A stretch of DNA of 64,000 bases from Arcuatula senhousia (lineage: Eukaryota > Mollusca > Bivalvia > Mytilida > Mytilidae). Under the pieces are notes generated by a model, which worked only from the letters and a program-made list of their open reading frames with translations, did no database searches and was not told the DNA's origin. Position 1 is the stretch's first letter. Every line of letters begins with the position of its first letter. Of the stretch, positions 44,935 through 59,900 are shown in pieces. The stretch lies in contig CAXARO010001648.1 in assembly GCA_963971305.1 (NCBI GenBank), positions 1 through 64,000 on the forward strand, written 5' to 3'. A program made the position numbers and the translations under genes.

Positions 44935-45190
44935 ACCATTTAGAAAACAGGAAGTATGCTTGACTGACCTGGAAAGGGGAGGCACGTTATAACTCATCAT
45001 AATAAAGCTGTGTTCCAAATTCTAAACCAATCCCTTCAGTAGAAGCATAGAAATCTGTTACGATAAAAAATGTATTTTTGACCCTTAAAAATGACTAAGT
45101 CGGCTCGGCAAACAGGAAGTAGATACAGGACTGACCTGGAAAGGGCAGGCACAGTACAACTCATCATGCAGAAGCTGTGTTAAATCCCTT
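44935..45190 (+). repeat. Imperfect direct duplication before the satellite
   Basis: AAACAGGAAGTA, GACTGACCTGGAAAGGG, AGGCAC, AACTCATCAT and AAGCTGTGTT occur in order at 44945-45015 and again at 45110-45182. Confidence 0.7.
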
Positions 45191-45245
45191 AAGGACAGAC
45201 AAGGTGATTGCAATATAGCATCCTCTCTTACGAGTGGGGGTATAA

Positions 45246-45695
45246 GGTACGAGGTTGCAGTTAGCTCCCTTCAATTTTCGTTGTCCAGTAATATAGTTCT
45301 TATAAAAACATAGTATTTCCTTCAAATTCTATTGTAATGTTAATTCAAATGATAAAAAGACAATCTTTGAATGAAATGAGAGATGAATGATTGTAGATAT
45401 TGATCAAATTTGAGTTTTTTGGAAATTCAGTGATAAAGTTGTGAATCGGCTTAGTGCAAAAAGGTGAATTTTACAATTTTTTATGCTCTTCCGCCTTGAC
45501 CCCCAGAGGGGTCAAATTTAAATAAAATTTTCTGAAACGTTAAACGGTAAAATTTTCTGTATTTTTCACCAATTTATGGAAAGCTAATAAATTTTATGTG
45601 GTCAAAATTTCTTTAGAAAAAAAATGGTGCAATTTTTTTAAATTCACAAAACGTTATATTGAAAATGCATTGCGAGCTAACTACCACCTCGTGCC
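45246..45695. mobile_element. 450-bp MITE inside each satellite unit (first copy)
   Basis: Left end GGTACGAGGTTGCAGTTAGC; the reverse complement of the right end is GGCACGAGGTGGTAGTTAGC; about 20 of 24 terminal bases agree. In internal units both flanks are TTA, a TWA-type target duplication as in PIF/Harbinger elements. It contains a hairpin (TTGACCCC ... GGGGTCAA, 45496-45515). No coding. Further copies start at 46982, 48718, 50454, 52190, 53926, 56945, 58681, 60417, 62153 and 63889 (cut by the window end). Confidence 0.8.
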
Positions 45696-48600
45696 TTATT
45701 AGATGGGGGAGGGTGGTCTGTGTACAAGTGTTGCAGTTATCAAGTAATGAAAAATGTGGTCTTGTTGTGATCAGATAAAAAAGTTGTGGCAGTTTCAGTC
45801 TTTATTTGATGAATTTATCTCAATATTTGGTAATTTTAAGCATATTTGTATGTCTATGGGATTTTCAATAGAAATGGCTTATTTTGTATTATTTTCACAA
45901 ATAAAAGGTCACTGCATGCAGATTAAGACTTACAATGGGCTGAAACAGCTATAAATCTTCTTGTGTGATGTAGGAAAAATGTTTAAACTAAAATTTATTC
46001 AATATTTCTCACACAAAATCATTTTACTACTTGCAAAATAAGGCTGCGGCAGCATAAAAGCTTTTTTGTGTTGAACCTATGAATGCCATATCAAATCAAA
46101 CTCTCTATATTGGCTTTATCATAGAAAAACCAGTCAAACTAGAATGAAAAATAGCTAAACAACACAAAATAGCACATGTAAGGTCTCTGGATTTCATAGA
46201 ACAAGTCACATGATTGAACATATCCACTATTTCTTGCTGTAGATTTGGCCGTTTTTCCTTGTTTCGCACATGAGTCTTAGACAATTTTTTATCTAAAGTG
46301 CTATAACTAGTCTTTTTGCTGTTAAAATCTGTTCAACATCATCCTCTCATGCTAAAAACACCTTTAAGTTTGCATATTGTTCCATTTTTTACATTATTTT
46401 ACCCTAAAACATTAGTTTTTTGTGATATGTTGGAAAAACGCATTCTAAAATCACATGGTTTATGTACTCCCAAACACAATTTAGAACTTAATTTTCATAT
46501 GAATATGGTGTTTTTTGTCTTATTTTGTAAGCTTATTGTGTATTTAACATTTTAAACCCTTTTTGGACTCAATATTTAATTTCCTTTCTTAAAAAATTCC
46601 CATGACCATATATGTACCCCTCAATAAGGCTAAAATGGCTTATTTCCTATCCGCAAATATGGGAGAGGGCCAAAATTTGAAACCATTCAGATATTTTATT
46701 AAAACTTGTGTTTTCCATGCTCAGAGAACATAATGTTATTGATTTCAGCCAACAGTTTGGTTAAATTTTATGAAATAAAAAAAATTTAGCCAAATCGGCC
46801 TCATGGGTTTTCCTGGTGTTTCTTCGAGCAAATTTCCTAAATGCAACCAGTGTTTTAAAGTGCTTATAATTTCAATGTTATTGGTCTGATCCCTTTGAAA
46901 CTTGGCAGTAAAGTTGGAAAAAGACTATTCTATGTGAATACAATTTTATTAGACTGTCCGAGGCTTTTCTGAGGACTATTAGGTACGAGGTTGCAGTTAG
47001 CTCCCTTCAATTTTCGTTGTCCAGTAATATAGTTCTTATAAAAACATAGTATTTCCTTCAAATTCTATTGTAATGTTAATTCAAATGATAAAAAGACAAT
47101 CTTTGAATGAAATGAGAGATGAATGATTGTAGATATTGATCAAATTTGAGTTTTTTGGAAATTCAGTGATAAAGTTGTGAATCGGCTTAGTGCAAAAAGG
47201 TGAATTTTACAATTTTTTATGCTCTTCCGCCTTGACCCCCAGAGGGGTCAAATTTAAATAAAATTTTCTGAAACGTTAAACGGTAAAATTTTCTGTATTT
47301 TTCACCAATTTATGGAAAGCTAATAAATTTTATGTGGTCAAAATTTCTTTAGAAAAAAAATGGTGCAATTTTTTTAAATTCACAAAACGTTATATTGAAA
47401 ATGCATTGCGAGCTAACTACCACCTCGTGCCTTATTAGATGGGGGAGGGTGGTCTGTGTACAAGTGTTGCAGTTATCAAGTAATGAAAAATGTGGTCTTG
47501 TTGTGATCAGATAAAAAAGTTGTGGCAGTTTCAGTCTTTATTTGATGAATTTATCTCAATATTTGGTAATTTTAAGCATATTTGTATGTCTATGGGATTT
47601 TCAATAGAAATGGCTTATTTTGTATTATTTTCACAAATAAAAGGTCACTGCATGCAGATTAAGACTTACAATGGGCTGAAACAGCTATAAATCTTCTTGT
47701 GTGATGTAGGAAAAATGTTTAAACTAAAATTTATTCAATATTTCTCACACAAAATCATTTTACTACTTGCAAAATAAGGCTGCGGCAGCATAAAAGCTTT
47801 TTTGTGTTGAACCTATGAATGCCATATCAAATCAAACTCTCTATATTGGCTTTATCATAGAAAAACCAGTCAAACTAGAATGAAAAATAGCTAAACAACA
47901 CAAAATAGCACATGTAAGGTCTCTGGATTTCATAGAACAAGTCACATGATTGAACATATCCACTATTTCTTGCTGTAGATTTGGCCGTTTTTCCTTGTTT
48001 CGCACATGAGTCTTAGACAATTTTTTATCTAAAGTGCTATAACTAGTCTTTTTGCTGTTAAAATCTGTTCAACATCATCCTCTCATGCTAAAAACACCTT
48101 TAAGTTTGCATATTGTTCCATTTTTTACATTATTTTACCCTAAAACATTAGTTTTTTGTGATATGTTGGAAAAACGCATTCTAAAATCACATGGTTTATG
48201 TACTCCCAAACACAATTTAGAACTTAATTTTCATATGAATATGGTGTTTTTTGTCTTATTTTGTAAGCTTATTGTGTATTTAACATTTTAAACCCTTTTT
48301 GGACTCAATATTTAATTTCCTTTCTTAAAAAATTCCCATGACCATATATGTACCCCTCAATAAGGCTAAAATGGCTTATTTCCTATCCGCAAATATGGGA
48401 GAGGGCCAAAATTTGAAACCATTCAGATATTTTATTAAAACTTGTGTTTTCCATGCTCAGAGAACATAATGTTATTGATTTCAGCCAACAGTTTGGTTAA
48501 ATTTTATGAAATAAAAAAAATTTAGCCAAATCGGCCTCATGGGTTTTCCTGGTGTTTCTTCGAGCAAATTTCCTAAATGCAACCAGTGTTTTAAAGTGCT

Positions 48601-51600
48601 TATAATTTCAATGTTATTGGTCTGATCCCTTTGAAACTTGGCAGTAAAGTTGGAAAAAGACTATTCTATGTGAATACAATTTTATTAGACTGTCCGAGGC
48701 TTTTCTGAGGACTATTAGGTACGAGGTTGCAGTTAGCTCCCTTCAATTTTCGTTGTCCAGTAATATAGTTCTTATAAAAACATAGTATTTCCTTCAAATT
48801 CTATTGTAATGTTAATTCAAATGATAAAAAGACAATCTTTGAATGAAATGAGAGATGAATGATTGTAGATATTGATCAAATTTGAGTTTTTTGGAAATTC
48901 AGTGATAAAGTTGTGAATCGGCTTAGTGCAAAAAGGTGAATTTTACAATTTTTTATGCTCTTCCGCCTTGACCCCCAGAGGGGTCAAATTTAAATAAAAT
49001 TTTCTGAAACGTTAAACGGTAAAATTTTCTGTATTTTTCACCAATTTATGGAAAGCTAATAAATTTTATGTGGTCAAAATTTCTTTAGAAAAAAAATGGT
49101 GCAATTTTTTTAAATTCACAAAACGTTATATTGAAAATGCATTGCGAGCTAACTACCACCTCGTGCCTTATTAGATGGGGGAGGGTGGTCTGTGTACAAG
49201 TGTTGCAGTTATCAAGTAATGAAAAATGTGGTCTTGTTGTGATCAGATAAAAAAGTTGTGGCAGTTTCAGTCTTTATTTGATGAATTTATCTCAATATTT
49301 GGTAATTTTAAGCATATTTGTATGTCTATGGGATTTTCAATAGAAATGGCTTATTTTGTATTATTTTCACAAATAAAAGGTCACTGCATGCAGATTAAGA
49401 CTTACAATGGGCTGAAACAGCTATAAATCTTCTTGTGTGATGTAGGAAAAATGTTTAAACTAAAATTTATTCAATATTTCTCACACAAAATCATTTTACT
49501 ACTTGCAAAATAAGGCTGCGGCAGCATAAAAGCTTTTTTGTGTTGAACCTATGAATGCCATATCAAATCAAACTCTCTATATTGGCTTTATCATAGAAAA
49601 ACCAGTCAAACTAGAATGAAAAATAGCTAAACAACACAAAATAGCACATGTAAGGTCTCTGGATTTCATAGAACAAGTCACATGATTGAACATATCCACT
49701 ATTTCTTGCTGTAGATTTGGCCGTTTTTCCTTGTTTCGCACATGAGTCTTAGACAATTTTTTATCTAAAGTGCTATAACTAGTCTTTTTGCTGTTAAAAT
49801 CTGTTCAACATCATCCTCTCATGCTAAAAACACCTTTAAGTTTGCATATTGTTCCATTTTTTACATTATTTTACCCTAAAACATTAGTTTTTTGTGATAT
49901 GTTGGAAAAACGCATTCTAAAATCACATGGTTTATGTACTCCCAAACACAATTTAGAACTTAATTTTCATATGAATATGGTGTTTTTTGTCTTATTTTGT
50001 AAGCTTATTGTGTATTTAACATTTTAAACCCTTTTTGGACTCAATATTTAATTTCCTTTCTTAAAAAATTCCCATGACCATATATGTACCCCTCAATAAG
50101 GCTAAAATGGCTTATTTCCTATCCGCAAATATGGGAGAGGGCCAAAATTTGAAACCATTCAGATATTTTATTAAAACTTGTGTTTTCCATGCTCAGAGAA
50201 CATAATGTTATTGATTTCAGCCAACAGTTTGGTTAAATTTTATGAAATAAAAAAAATTTAGCCAAATCGGCCTCATGGGTTTTCCTGGTGTTTCTTCGAG
50301 CAAATTTCCTAAATGCAACCAGTGTTTTAAAGTGCTTATAATTTCAATGTTATTGGTCTGATCCCTTTGAAACTTGGCAGTAAAGTTGGAAAAAGACTAT
50401 TCTATGTGAATACAATTTTATTAGACTGTCCGAGGCTTTTCTGAGGACTATTAGGTACGAGGTTGCAGTTAGCTCCCTTCAATTTTCGTTGTCCAGTAAT
50501 ATAGTTCTTATAAAAACATAGTATTTCCTTCAAATTCTATTGTAATGTTAATTCAAATGATAAAAAGACAATCTTTGAATGAAATGAGAGATGAATGATT
50601 GTAGATATTGATCAAATTTGAGTTTTTTGGAAATTCAGTGATAAAGTTGTGAATCGGCTTAGTGCAAAAAGGTGAATTTTACAATTTTTTATGCTCTTCC
50701 GCCTTGACCCCCAGAGGGGTCAAATTTAAATAAAATTTTCTGAAACGTTAAACGGTAAAATTTTCTGTATTTTTCACCAATTTATGGAAAGCTAATAAAT
50801 TTTATGTGGTCAAAATTTCTTTAGAAAAAAAATGGTGCAATTTTTTTAAATTCACAAAACGTTATATTGAAAATGCATTGCGAGCTAACTACCACCTCGT
50901 GCCTTATTAGATGGGGGAGGGTGGTCTGTGTACAAGTGTTGCAGTTATCAAGTAATGAAAAATGTGGTCTTGTTGTGATCAGATAAAAAAGTTGTGGCAG
51001 TTTCAGTCTTTATTTGATGAATTTATCTCAATATTTGGTAATTTTAAGCATATTTGTATGTCTATGGGATTTTCAATAGAAATGGCTTATTTTGTATTAT
51101 TTTCACAAATAAAAGGTCACTGCATGCAGATTAAGACTTACAATGGGCTGAAACAGCTATAAATCTTCTTGTGTGATGTAGGAAAAATGTTTAAACTAAA
51201 ATTTATTCAATATTTCTCACACAAAATCATTTTACTACTTGCAAAATAAGGCTGCGGCAGCATAAAAGCTTTTTTGTGTTGAACCTATGAATGCCATATC
51301 AAATCAAACTCTCTATATTGGCTTTATCATAGAAAAACCAGTCAAACTAGAATGAAAAATAGCTAAACAACACAAAATAGCACATGTAAGGTCTCTGGAT
51401 TTCATAGAACAAGTCACATGATTGAACATATCCACTATTTCTTGCTGTAGATTTGGCCGTTTTTCCTTGTTTCGCACATGAGTCTTAGACAATTTTTTAT
51501 CTAAAGTGCTATAACTAGTCTTTTTGCTGTTAAAATCTGTTCAACATCATCCTCTCATGCTAAAAACACCTTTAAGTTTGCATATTGTTCCATTTTTTAC

Positions 51601-54600
51601 ATTATTTTACCCTAAAACATTAGTTTTTTGTGATATGTTGGAAAAACGCATTCTAAAATCACATGGTTTATGTACTCCCAAACACAATTTAGAACTTAAT
51701 TTTCATATGAATATGGTGTTTTTTGTCTTATTTTGTAAGCTTATTGTGTATTTAACATTTTAAACCCTTTTTGGACTCAATATTTAATTTCCTTTCTTAA
51801 AAAATTCCCATGACCATATATGTACCCCTCAATAAGGCTAAAATGGCTTATTTCCTATCCGCAAATATGGGAGAGGGCCAAAATTTGAAACCATTCAGAT
51901 ATTTTATTAAAACTTGTGTTTTCCATGCTCAGAGAACATAATGTTATTGATTTCAGCCAACAGTTTGGTTAAATTTTATGAAATAAAAAAAATTTAGCCA
52001 AATCGGCCTCATGGGTTTTCCTGGTGTTTCTTCGAGCAAATTTCCTAAATGCAACCAGTGTTTTAAAGTGCTTATAATTTCAATGTTATTGGTCTGATCC
52101 CTTTGAAACTTGGCAGTAAAGTTGGAAAAAGACTATTCTATGTGAATACAATTTTATTAGACTGTCCGAGGCTTTTCTGAGGACTATTAGGTACGAGGTT
52201 GCAGTTAGCTCCCTTCAATTTTCGTTGTCCAGTAATATAGTTCTTATAAAAACATAGTATTTCCTTCAAATTCTATTGTAATGTTAATTCAAATGATAAA
52301 AAGACAATCTTTGAATGAAATGAGAGATGAATGATTGTAGATATTGATCAAATTTGAGTTTTTTGGAAATTCAGTGATAAAGTTGTGAATCGGCTTAGTG
52401 CAAAAAGGTGAATTTTACAATTTTTTATGCTCTTCCGCCTTGACCCCCAGAGGGGTCAAATTTAAATAAAATTTTCTGAAACGTTAAACGGTAAAATTTT
52501 CTGTATTTTTCACCAATTTATGGAAAGCTAATAAATTTTATGTGGTCAAAATTTCTTTAGAAAAAAAATGGTGCAATTTTTTTAAATTCACAAAACGTTA
52601 TATTGAAAATGCATTGCGAGCTAACTACCACCTCGTGCCTTATTAGATGGGGGAGGGTGGTCTGTGTACAAGTGTTGCAGTTATCAAGTAATGAAAAATG
52701 TGGTCTTGTTGTGATCAGATAAAAAAGTTGTGGCAGTTTCAGTCTTTATTTGATGAATTTATCTCAATATTTGGTAATTTTAAGCATATTTGTATGTCTA
52801 TGGGATTTTCAATAGAAATGGCTTATTTTGTATTATTTTCACAAATAAAAGGTCACTGCATGCAGATTAAGACTTACAATGGGCTGAAACAGCTATAAAT
52901 CTTCTTGTGTGATGTAGGAAAAATGTTTAAACTAAAATTTATTCAATATTTCTCACACAAAATCATTTTACTACTTGCAAAATAAGGCTGCGGCAGCATA
53001 AAAGCTTTTTTGTGTTGAACCTATGAATGCCATATCAAATCAAACTCTCTATATTGGCTTTATCATAGAAAAACCAGTCAAACTAGAATGAAAAATAGCT
53101 AAACAACACAAAATAGCACATGTAAGGTCTCTGGATTTCATAGAACAAGTCACATGATTGAACATATCCACTATTTCTTGCTGTAGATTTGGCCGTTTTT
53201 CCTTGTTTCGCACATGAGTCTTAGACAATTTTTTATCTAAAGTGCTATAACTAGTCTTTTTGCTGTTAAAATCTGTTCAACATCATCCTCTCATGCTAAA
53301 AACACCTTTAAGTTTGCATATTGTTCCATTTTTTACATTATTTTACCCTAAAACATTAGTTTTTTGTGATATGTTGGAAAAACGCATTCTAAAATCACAT
53401 GGTTTATGTACTCCCAAACACAATTTAGAACTTAATTTTCATATGAATATGGTGTTTTTTGTCTTATTTTGTAAGCTTATTGTGTATTTAACATTTTAAA
53501 CCCTTTTTGGACTCAATATTTAATTTCCTTTCTTAAAAAATTCCCATGACCATATATGTACCCCTCAATAAGGCTAAAATGGCTTATTTCCTATCCGCAA
53601 ATATGGGAGAGGGCCAAAATTTGAAACCATTCAGATATTTTATTAAAACTTGTGTTTTCCATGCTCAGAGAACATAATGTTATTGATTTCAGCCAACAGT
53701 TTGGTTAAATTTTATGAAATAAAAAAAATTTAGCCAAATCGGCCTCATGGGTTTTCCTGGTGTTTCTTCGAGCAAATTTCCTAAATGCAACCAGTGTTTT
53801 AAAGTGCTTATAATTTCAATGTTATTGGTCTGATCCCTTTGAAACTTGGCAGTAAAGTTGGAAAAAGACTATTCTATGTGAATACAATTTTATTAGACTG
53901 TCCGAGGCTTTTCTGAGGACTATTAGGTACGAGGTTGCAGTTAGCTCCCTTCAATTTTCGTTGTCCAGTAATATAGTTCTTATAAAAACATAGTATTTCC
54001 TTCAAATTCTATTGTAATGTTAATTCAAATGATAAAAAGACAATCTTTGAATGAAATGAGAGATGAATGATTGTAGATATTGATCAAATTTGAGTTTTTT
54101 GGAAATTCAGTGATAAAGTTGTGAATCGGCTTAGTGCAAAAAGGTGAATTTTACAATTTTTTATGCTCTTCCGCCTTGACCCCCAGAGGGGTCAAATTTA
54201 AATAAAATTTTCTGAAACGTTAAACGGTAAAATTTTCTGTATTTTTCACCAATTTATGGAAAGCTAATAAATTTTATGTGGTCAAAATTTCTTTAGAAAA
54301 AAAATGGTGCAATTTTTTTAAATTCACAAAACGTTATATTGAAAATGCATTGCGAGCTAACTACCACCTCGTGCCTTATTAGATGGGGGAGGGTGGTCTG
54401 TGTACAAGTGTTGCAGTTATCAAGTAATGAAAAATGTGGTCTTGTTGTGATCAGATAAAAAAGTTGTGGCAGTTTCAGTCTTTATTTGATGAATTTATCT
54501 CAATATTTGGTAATTTTAAGCATATTTGTATGTCTATGGGATTTTCAATAGAAATGGCTTATTTTGTATTATTTTCACAAATAAAAGGTCACTGCATGCA

Positions 54601-55660
54601 GATTAAGACTTACAATGGGCTGAAACAGCTATAAATCTTCTTGTGTGATGTAGGAAAAATGTTTAAACTAAAATTTATTCAATATTTCTCACACAAAATC
54701 ATTTTACTACTTGCAAAATAAGGCTGCGGCAGCATAAAAGCTTTTTTGTGTTGAACCTATGAATGCCATATCAAATCAAACTCTCTATATTGGCTTTATC
54801 ATAGAAAAACCAGTCAAACTAGAATGAAAAATAGCTAAACAACACAAAATAGCACATGTAAGGTCTCTGGATTTCATAGAACAAGTCACATGATTGAACA
54901 TATCCACTATTTCTTGCTGTAGATTTGGCCGTTTTTCCTTGTTTCGCACATGAGTCTTAGACAATTTTTTATCTAAAGTGCTATAACTAGTCTTTTTGCT
55001 GTTAAAATCTGTTCAACATCATCCTCTCATGCTAAAAACACCTTTAAGTTTGCATATTGTTCCATTTTTTACATTATTTTACCCTAAAACATTAGTTTTT
55101 TGTGATATGTTGGAAAAACGCATTCTAAAATCACATGGTTTATGTACTCCCAAACACAATTTAGAACTTAATTTTCATATGAATATGGTGTTTTTTGTCT
55201 TATTTTGTAAGCTTATTGTGTATTTAACATTTTAAACCCTTTTTGGACTCAATATTTAATTTCCTTTCTTAAAAAATTCCCATGACCATATATGTACCCC
55301 TCAATAAGGCTAAAATGGCTTATTTCCTATCCGCAAATATGGGAGAGGGCCAAAATTTGAAACCATTCAGATATTTTATTAAAACTTGTGTTTTCCATGC
55401 TCAGAGAACATAATGTTATTGATTTCAGCCAACAGTTTGGTTAAATTTTATGAAATAAAAAAAATTTAGCCAAATCGGCCTCATGGGTTTTCCTGGTGTT
55501 TCTTCGAGCAAATTTCCTAAATGCAACCAGTGTTTTAAAGTGCTTATAATTTCAATGTTATTGGTCTGATCCCTTTGAAACTTGGCAGTAAAGTTGGAAA
55601 AAGACTATTCTATGTGAATACAATTTTATTAGACTGTCCGAGGCTTTTCTGAGGACTATT

Positions 55661-56943
55661 ATTAGATGGGGGAGGGTGGTCTGTGTACAAGTGTTGCAGT
55701 TATCAAGTAATGAAAAATGTGGTCTTGTTGTGATCAGATAAAAAAGTTGTGGCAGTTTCAGTCTTTATTTGATGAATTTATCTCAATATTTGGTAATTTT
55801 AAGCATATTTGTATGTCTATGGGATTTTCAATAGAAATGGCTTATTTTGTATTATTTTCACAAATAAAAGGTCACTGCATGCAGATTAAGACTTACAATG
55901 GGCTGAAACAGCTATAAATCTTCTTGTGTGATGTAGGAAAAATGTTTAAACTAAAATTTATTCAATATTTCTCACACAAAATCATTTTACTACTTGCAAA
56001 ATAAGGCTGCGGCAGCATAAAAGCTTTTTTGTGTTGAACCTATGAATGCCATATCAAATCAAACTCTCTATATTGGCTTTATCATAGAAAAACCAGTCAA
56101 ACTAGAATGAAAAATAGCTAAACAACACAAAATAGCACATGTAAGGTCTCTGGATTTCATAGAACAAGTCACATGATTGAACATATCCACTATTTCTTGC
56201 TGTAGATTTGGCCGTTTTTCCTTGTTTCGCACATGAGTCTTAGACAATTTTTTATCTAAAGTGCTATAACTAGTCTTTTTGCTGTTAAAATCTGTTCAAC
56301 ATCATCCTCTCATGCTAAAAACACCTTTAAGTTTGCATATTGTTCCATTTTTTACATTATTTTACCCTAAAACATTAGTTTTTTGTGATATGTTGGAAAA
56401 ACGCATTCTAAAATCACATGGTTTATGTACTCCCAAACACAATTTAGAACTTAATTTTCATATGAATATGGTGTTTTTTGTCTTATTTTGTAAGCTTATT
56501 GTGTATTTAACATTTTAAACCCTTTTTGGACTCAATATTTAATTTCCTTTCTTAAAAAATTCCCATGACCATATATGTACCCCTCAATAAGGCTAAAATG
56601 GCTTATTTCCTATCCGCAAATATGGGAGAGGGCCAAAATTTGAAACCATTCAGATATTTTATTAAAACTTGTGTTTTCCATGCTCAGAGAACATAATGTT
56701 ATTGATTTCAGCCAACAGTTTGGTTAAATTTTATGAAATAAAAAAAATTTAGCCAAATCGGCCTCATGGGTTTTCCTGGTGTTTCTTCGAGCAAATTTCC
56801 TAAATGCAACCAGTGTTTTAAAGTGCTTATAATTTCAATGTTATTGGTCTGATCCCTTTGAAACTTGGCAGTAAAGTTGGAAAAAGACTATTCTATGTGA
56901 ATACAATTTTATTAGACTGTCCGAGGCTTTTCTGAGGACTATT
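55661..56943 (+). repeat. Satellite unit 7, lacking the MITE (empty site)
   Basis: The junction reads GGACTATTATTAGATGG, exactly what is left when GGTACG...CGTGCC and one of the two TTA copies are removed. It is 453 bp shorter than the other units and otherwise the same. Confidence 0.9.
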
Positions 56944-59900
56944 AGGTACGAGGTTGCAGTTAGCTCCCTTCAATTTTCGTTGTCCAGTAATATAGTTCTT
57001 ATAAAAACATAGTATTTCCTTCAAATTCTATTGTAATGTTAATTCAAATGATAAAAAGACAATCTTTGAATGAAATGAGAGATGAATGATTGTAGATATT
57101 GATCAAATTTGAGTTTTTTGGAAATTCAGTGATAAAGTTGTGAATCGGCTTAGTGCAAAAAGGTGAATTTTACAATTTTTTATGCTCTTCCGCCTTGACC
57201 CCCAGAGGGGTCAAATTTAAATAAAATTTTCTGAAACGTTAAACGGTAAAATTTTCTGTATTTTTCACCAATTTATGGAAAGCTAATAAATTTTATGTGG
57301 TCAAAATTTCTTTAGAAAAAAAATGGTGCAATTTTTTTAAATTCACAAAACGTTATATTGAAAATGCATTGCGAGCTAACTACCACCTCGTGCCTTATTA
57401 GATGGGGGAGGGTGGTCTGTGTACAAGTGTTGCAGTTATCAAGTAATGAAAAATGTGGTCTTGTTGTGATCAGATAAAAAAGTTGTGGCAGTTTCAGTCT
57501 TTATTTGATGAATTTATCTCAATATTTGGTAATTTTAAGCATATTTGTATGTCTATGGGATTTTCAATAGAAATGGCTTATTTTGTATTATTTTCACAAA
57601 TAAAAGGTCACTGCATGCAGATTAAGACTTACAATGGGCTGAAACAGCTATAAATCTTCTTGTGTGATGTAGGAAAAATGTTTAAACTAAAATTTATTCA
57701 ATATTTCTCACACAAAATCATTTTACTACTTGCAAAATAAGGCTGCGGCAGCATAAAAGCTTTTTTGTGTTGAACCTATGAATGCCATATCAAATCAAAC
57801 TCTCTATATTGGCTTTATCATAGAAAAACCAGTCAAACTAGAATGAAAAATAGCTAAACAACACAAAATAGCACATGTAAGGTCTCTGGATTTCATAGAA
57901 CAAGTCACATGATTGAACATATCCACTATTTCTTGCTGTAGATTTGGCCGTTTTTCCTTGTTTCGCACATGAGTCTTAGACAATTTTTTATCTAAAGTGC
58001 TATAACTAGTCTTTTTGCTGTTAAAATCTGTTCAACATCATCCTCTCATGCTAAAAACACCTTTAAGTTTGCATATTGTTCCATTTTTTACATTATTTTA
58101 CCCTAAAACATTAGTTTTTTGTGATATGTTGGAAAAACGCATTCTAAAATCACATGGTTTATGTACTCCCAAACACAATTTAGAACTTAATTTTCATATG
58201 AATATGGTGTTTTTTGTCTTATTTTGTAAGCTTATTGTGTATTTAACATTTTAAACCCTTTTTGGACTCAATATTTAATTTCCTTTCTTAAAAAATTCCC
58301 ATGACCATATATGTACCCCTCAATAAGGCTAAAATGGCTTATTTCCTATCCGCAAATATGGGAGAGGGCCAAAATTTGAAACCATTCAGATATTTTATTA
58401 AAACTTGTGTTTTCCATGCTCAGAGAACATAATGTTATTGATTTCAGCCAACAGTTTGGTTAAATTTTATGAAATAAAAAAAATTTAGCCAAATCGGCCT
58501 CATGGGTTTTCCTGGTGTTTCTTCGAGCAAATTTCCTAAATGCAACCAGTGTTTTAAAGTGCTTATAATTTCAATGTTATTGGTCTGATCCCTTTGAAAC
58601 TTGGCAGTAAAGTTGGAAAAAGACTATTCTATGTGAATACAATTTTATTAGACTGTCCGAGGCTTTTCTGAGGACTATTAGGTACGAGGTTGCAGTTAGC
58701 TCCCTTCAATTTTCGTTGTCCAGTAATATAGTTCTTATAAAAACATAGTATTTCCTTCAAATTCTATTGTAATGTTAATTCAAATGATAAAAAGACAATC
58801 TTTGAATGAAATGAGAGATGAATGATTGTAGATATTGATCAAATTTGAGTTTTTTGGAAATTCAGTGATAAAGTTGTGAATCGGCTTAGTGCAAAAAGGT
58901 GAATTTTACAATTTTTTATGCTCTTCCGCCTTGACCCCCAGAGGGGTCAAATTTAAATAAAATTTTCTGAAACGTTAAACGGTAAAATTTTCTGTATTTT
59001 TCACCAATTTATGGAAAGCTAATAAATTTTATGTGGTCAAAATTTCTTTAGAAAAAAAATGGTGCAATTTTTTTAAATTCACAAAACGTTATATTGAAAA
59101 TGCATTGCGAGCTAACTACCACCTCGTGCCTTATTAGATGGGGGAGGGTGGTCTGTGTACAAGTGTTGCAGTTATCAAGTAATGAAAAATGTGGTCTTGT
59201 TGTGATCAGATAAAAAAGTTGTGGCAGTTTCAGTCTTTATTTGATGAATTTATCTCAATATTTGGTAATTTTAAGCATATTTGTATGTCTATGGGATTTT
59301 CAATAGAAATGGCTTATTTTGTATTATTTTCACAAATAAAAGGTCACTGCATGCAGATTAAGACTTACAATGGGCTGAAACAGCTATAAATCTTCTTGTG
59401 TGATGTAGGAAAAATGTTTAAACTAAAATTTATTCAATATTTCTCACACAAAATCATTTTACTACTTGCAAAATAAGGCTGCGGCAGCATAAAAGCTTTT
59501 TTGTGTTGAACCTATGAATGCCATATCAAATCAAACTCTCTATATTGGCTTTATCATAGAAAAACCAGTCAAACTAGAATGAAAAATAGCTAAACAACAC
59601 AAAATAGCACATGTAAGGTCTCTGGATTTCATAGAACAAGTCACATGATTGAACATATCCACTATTTCTTGCTGTAGATTTGGCCGTTTTTCCTTGTTTC
59701 GCACATGAGTCTTAGACAATTTTTTATCTAAAGTGCTATAACTAGTCTTTTTGCTGTTAAAATCTGTTCAACATCATCCTCTCATGCTAAAAACACCTTT
59801 AAGTTTGCATATTGTTCCATTTTTTACATTATTTTACCCTAAAACATTAGTTTTTTGTGATATGTTGGAAAAACGCATTCTAAAATCACATGGTTTATGT

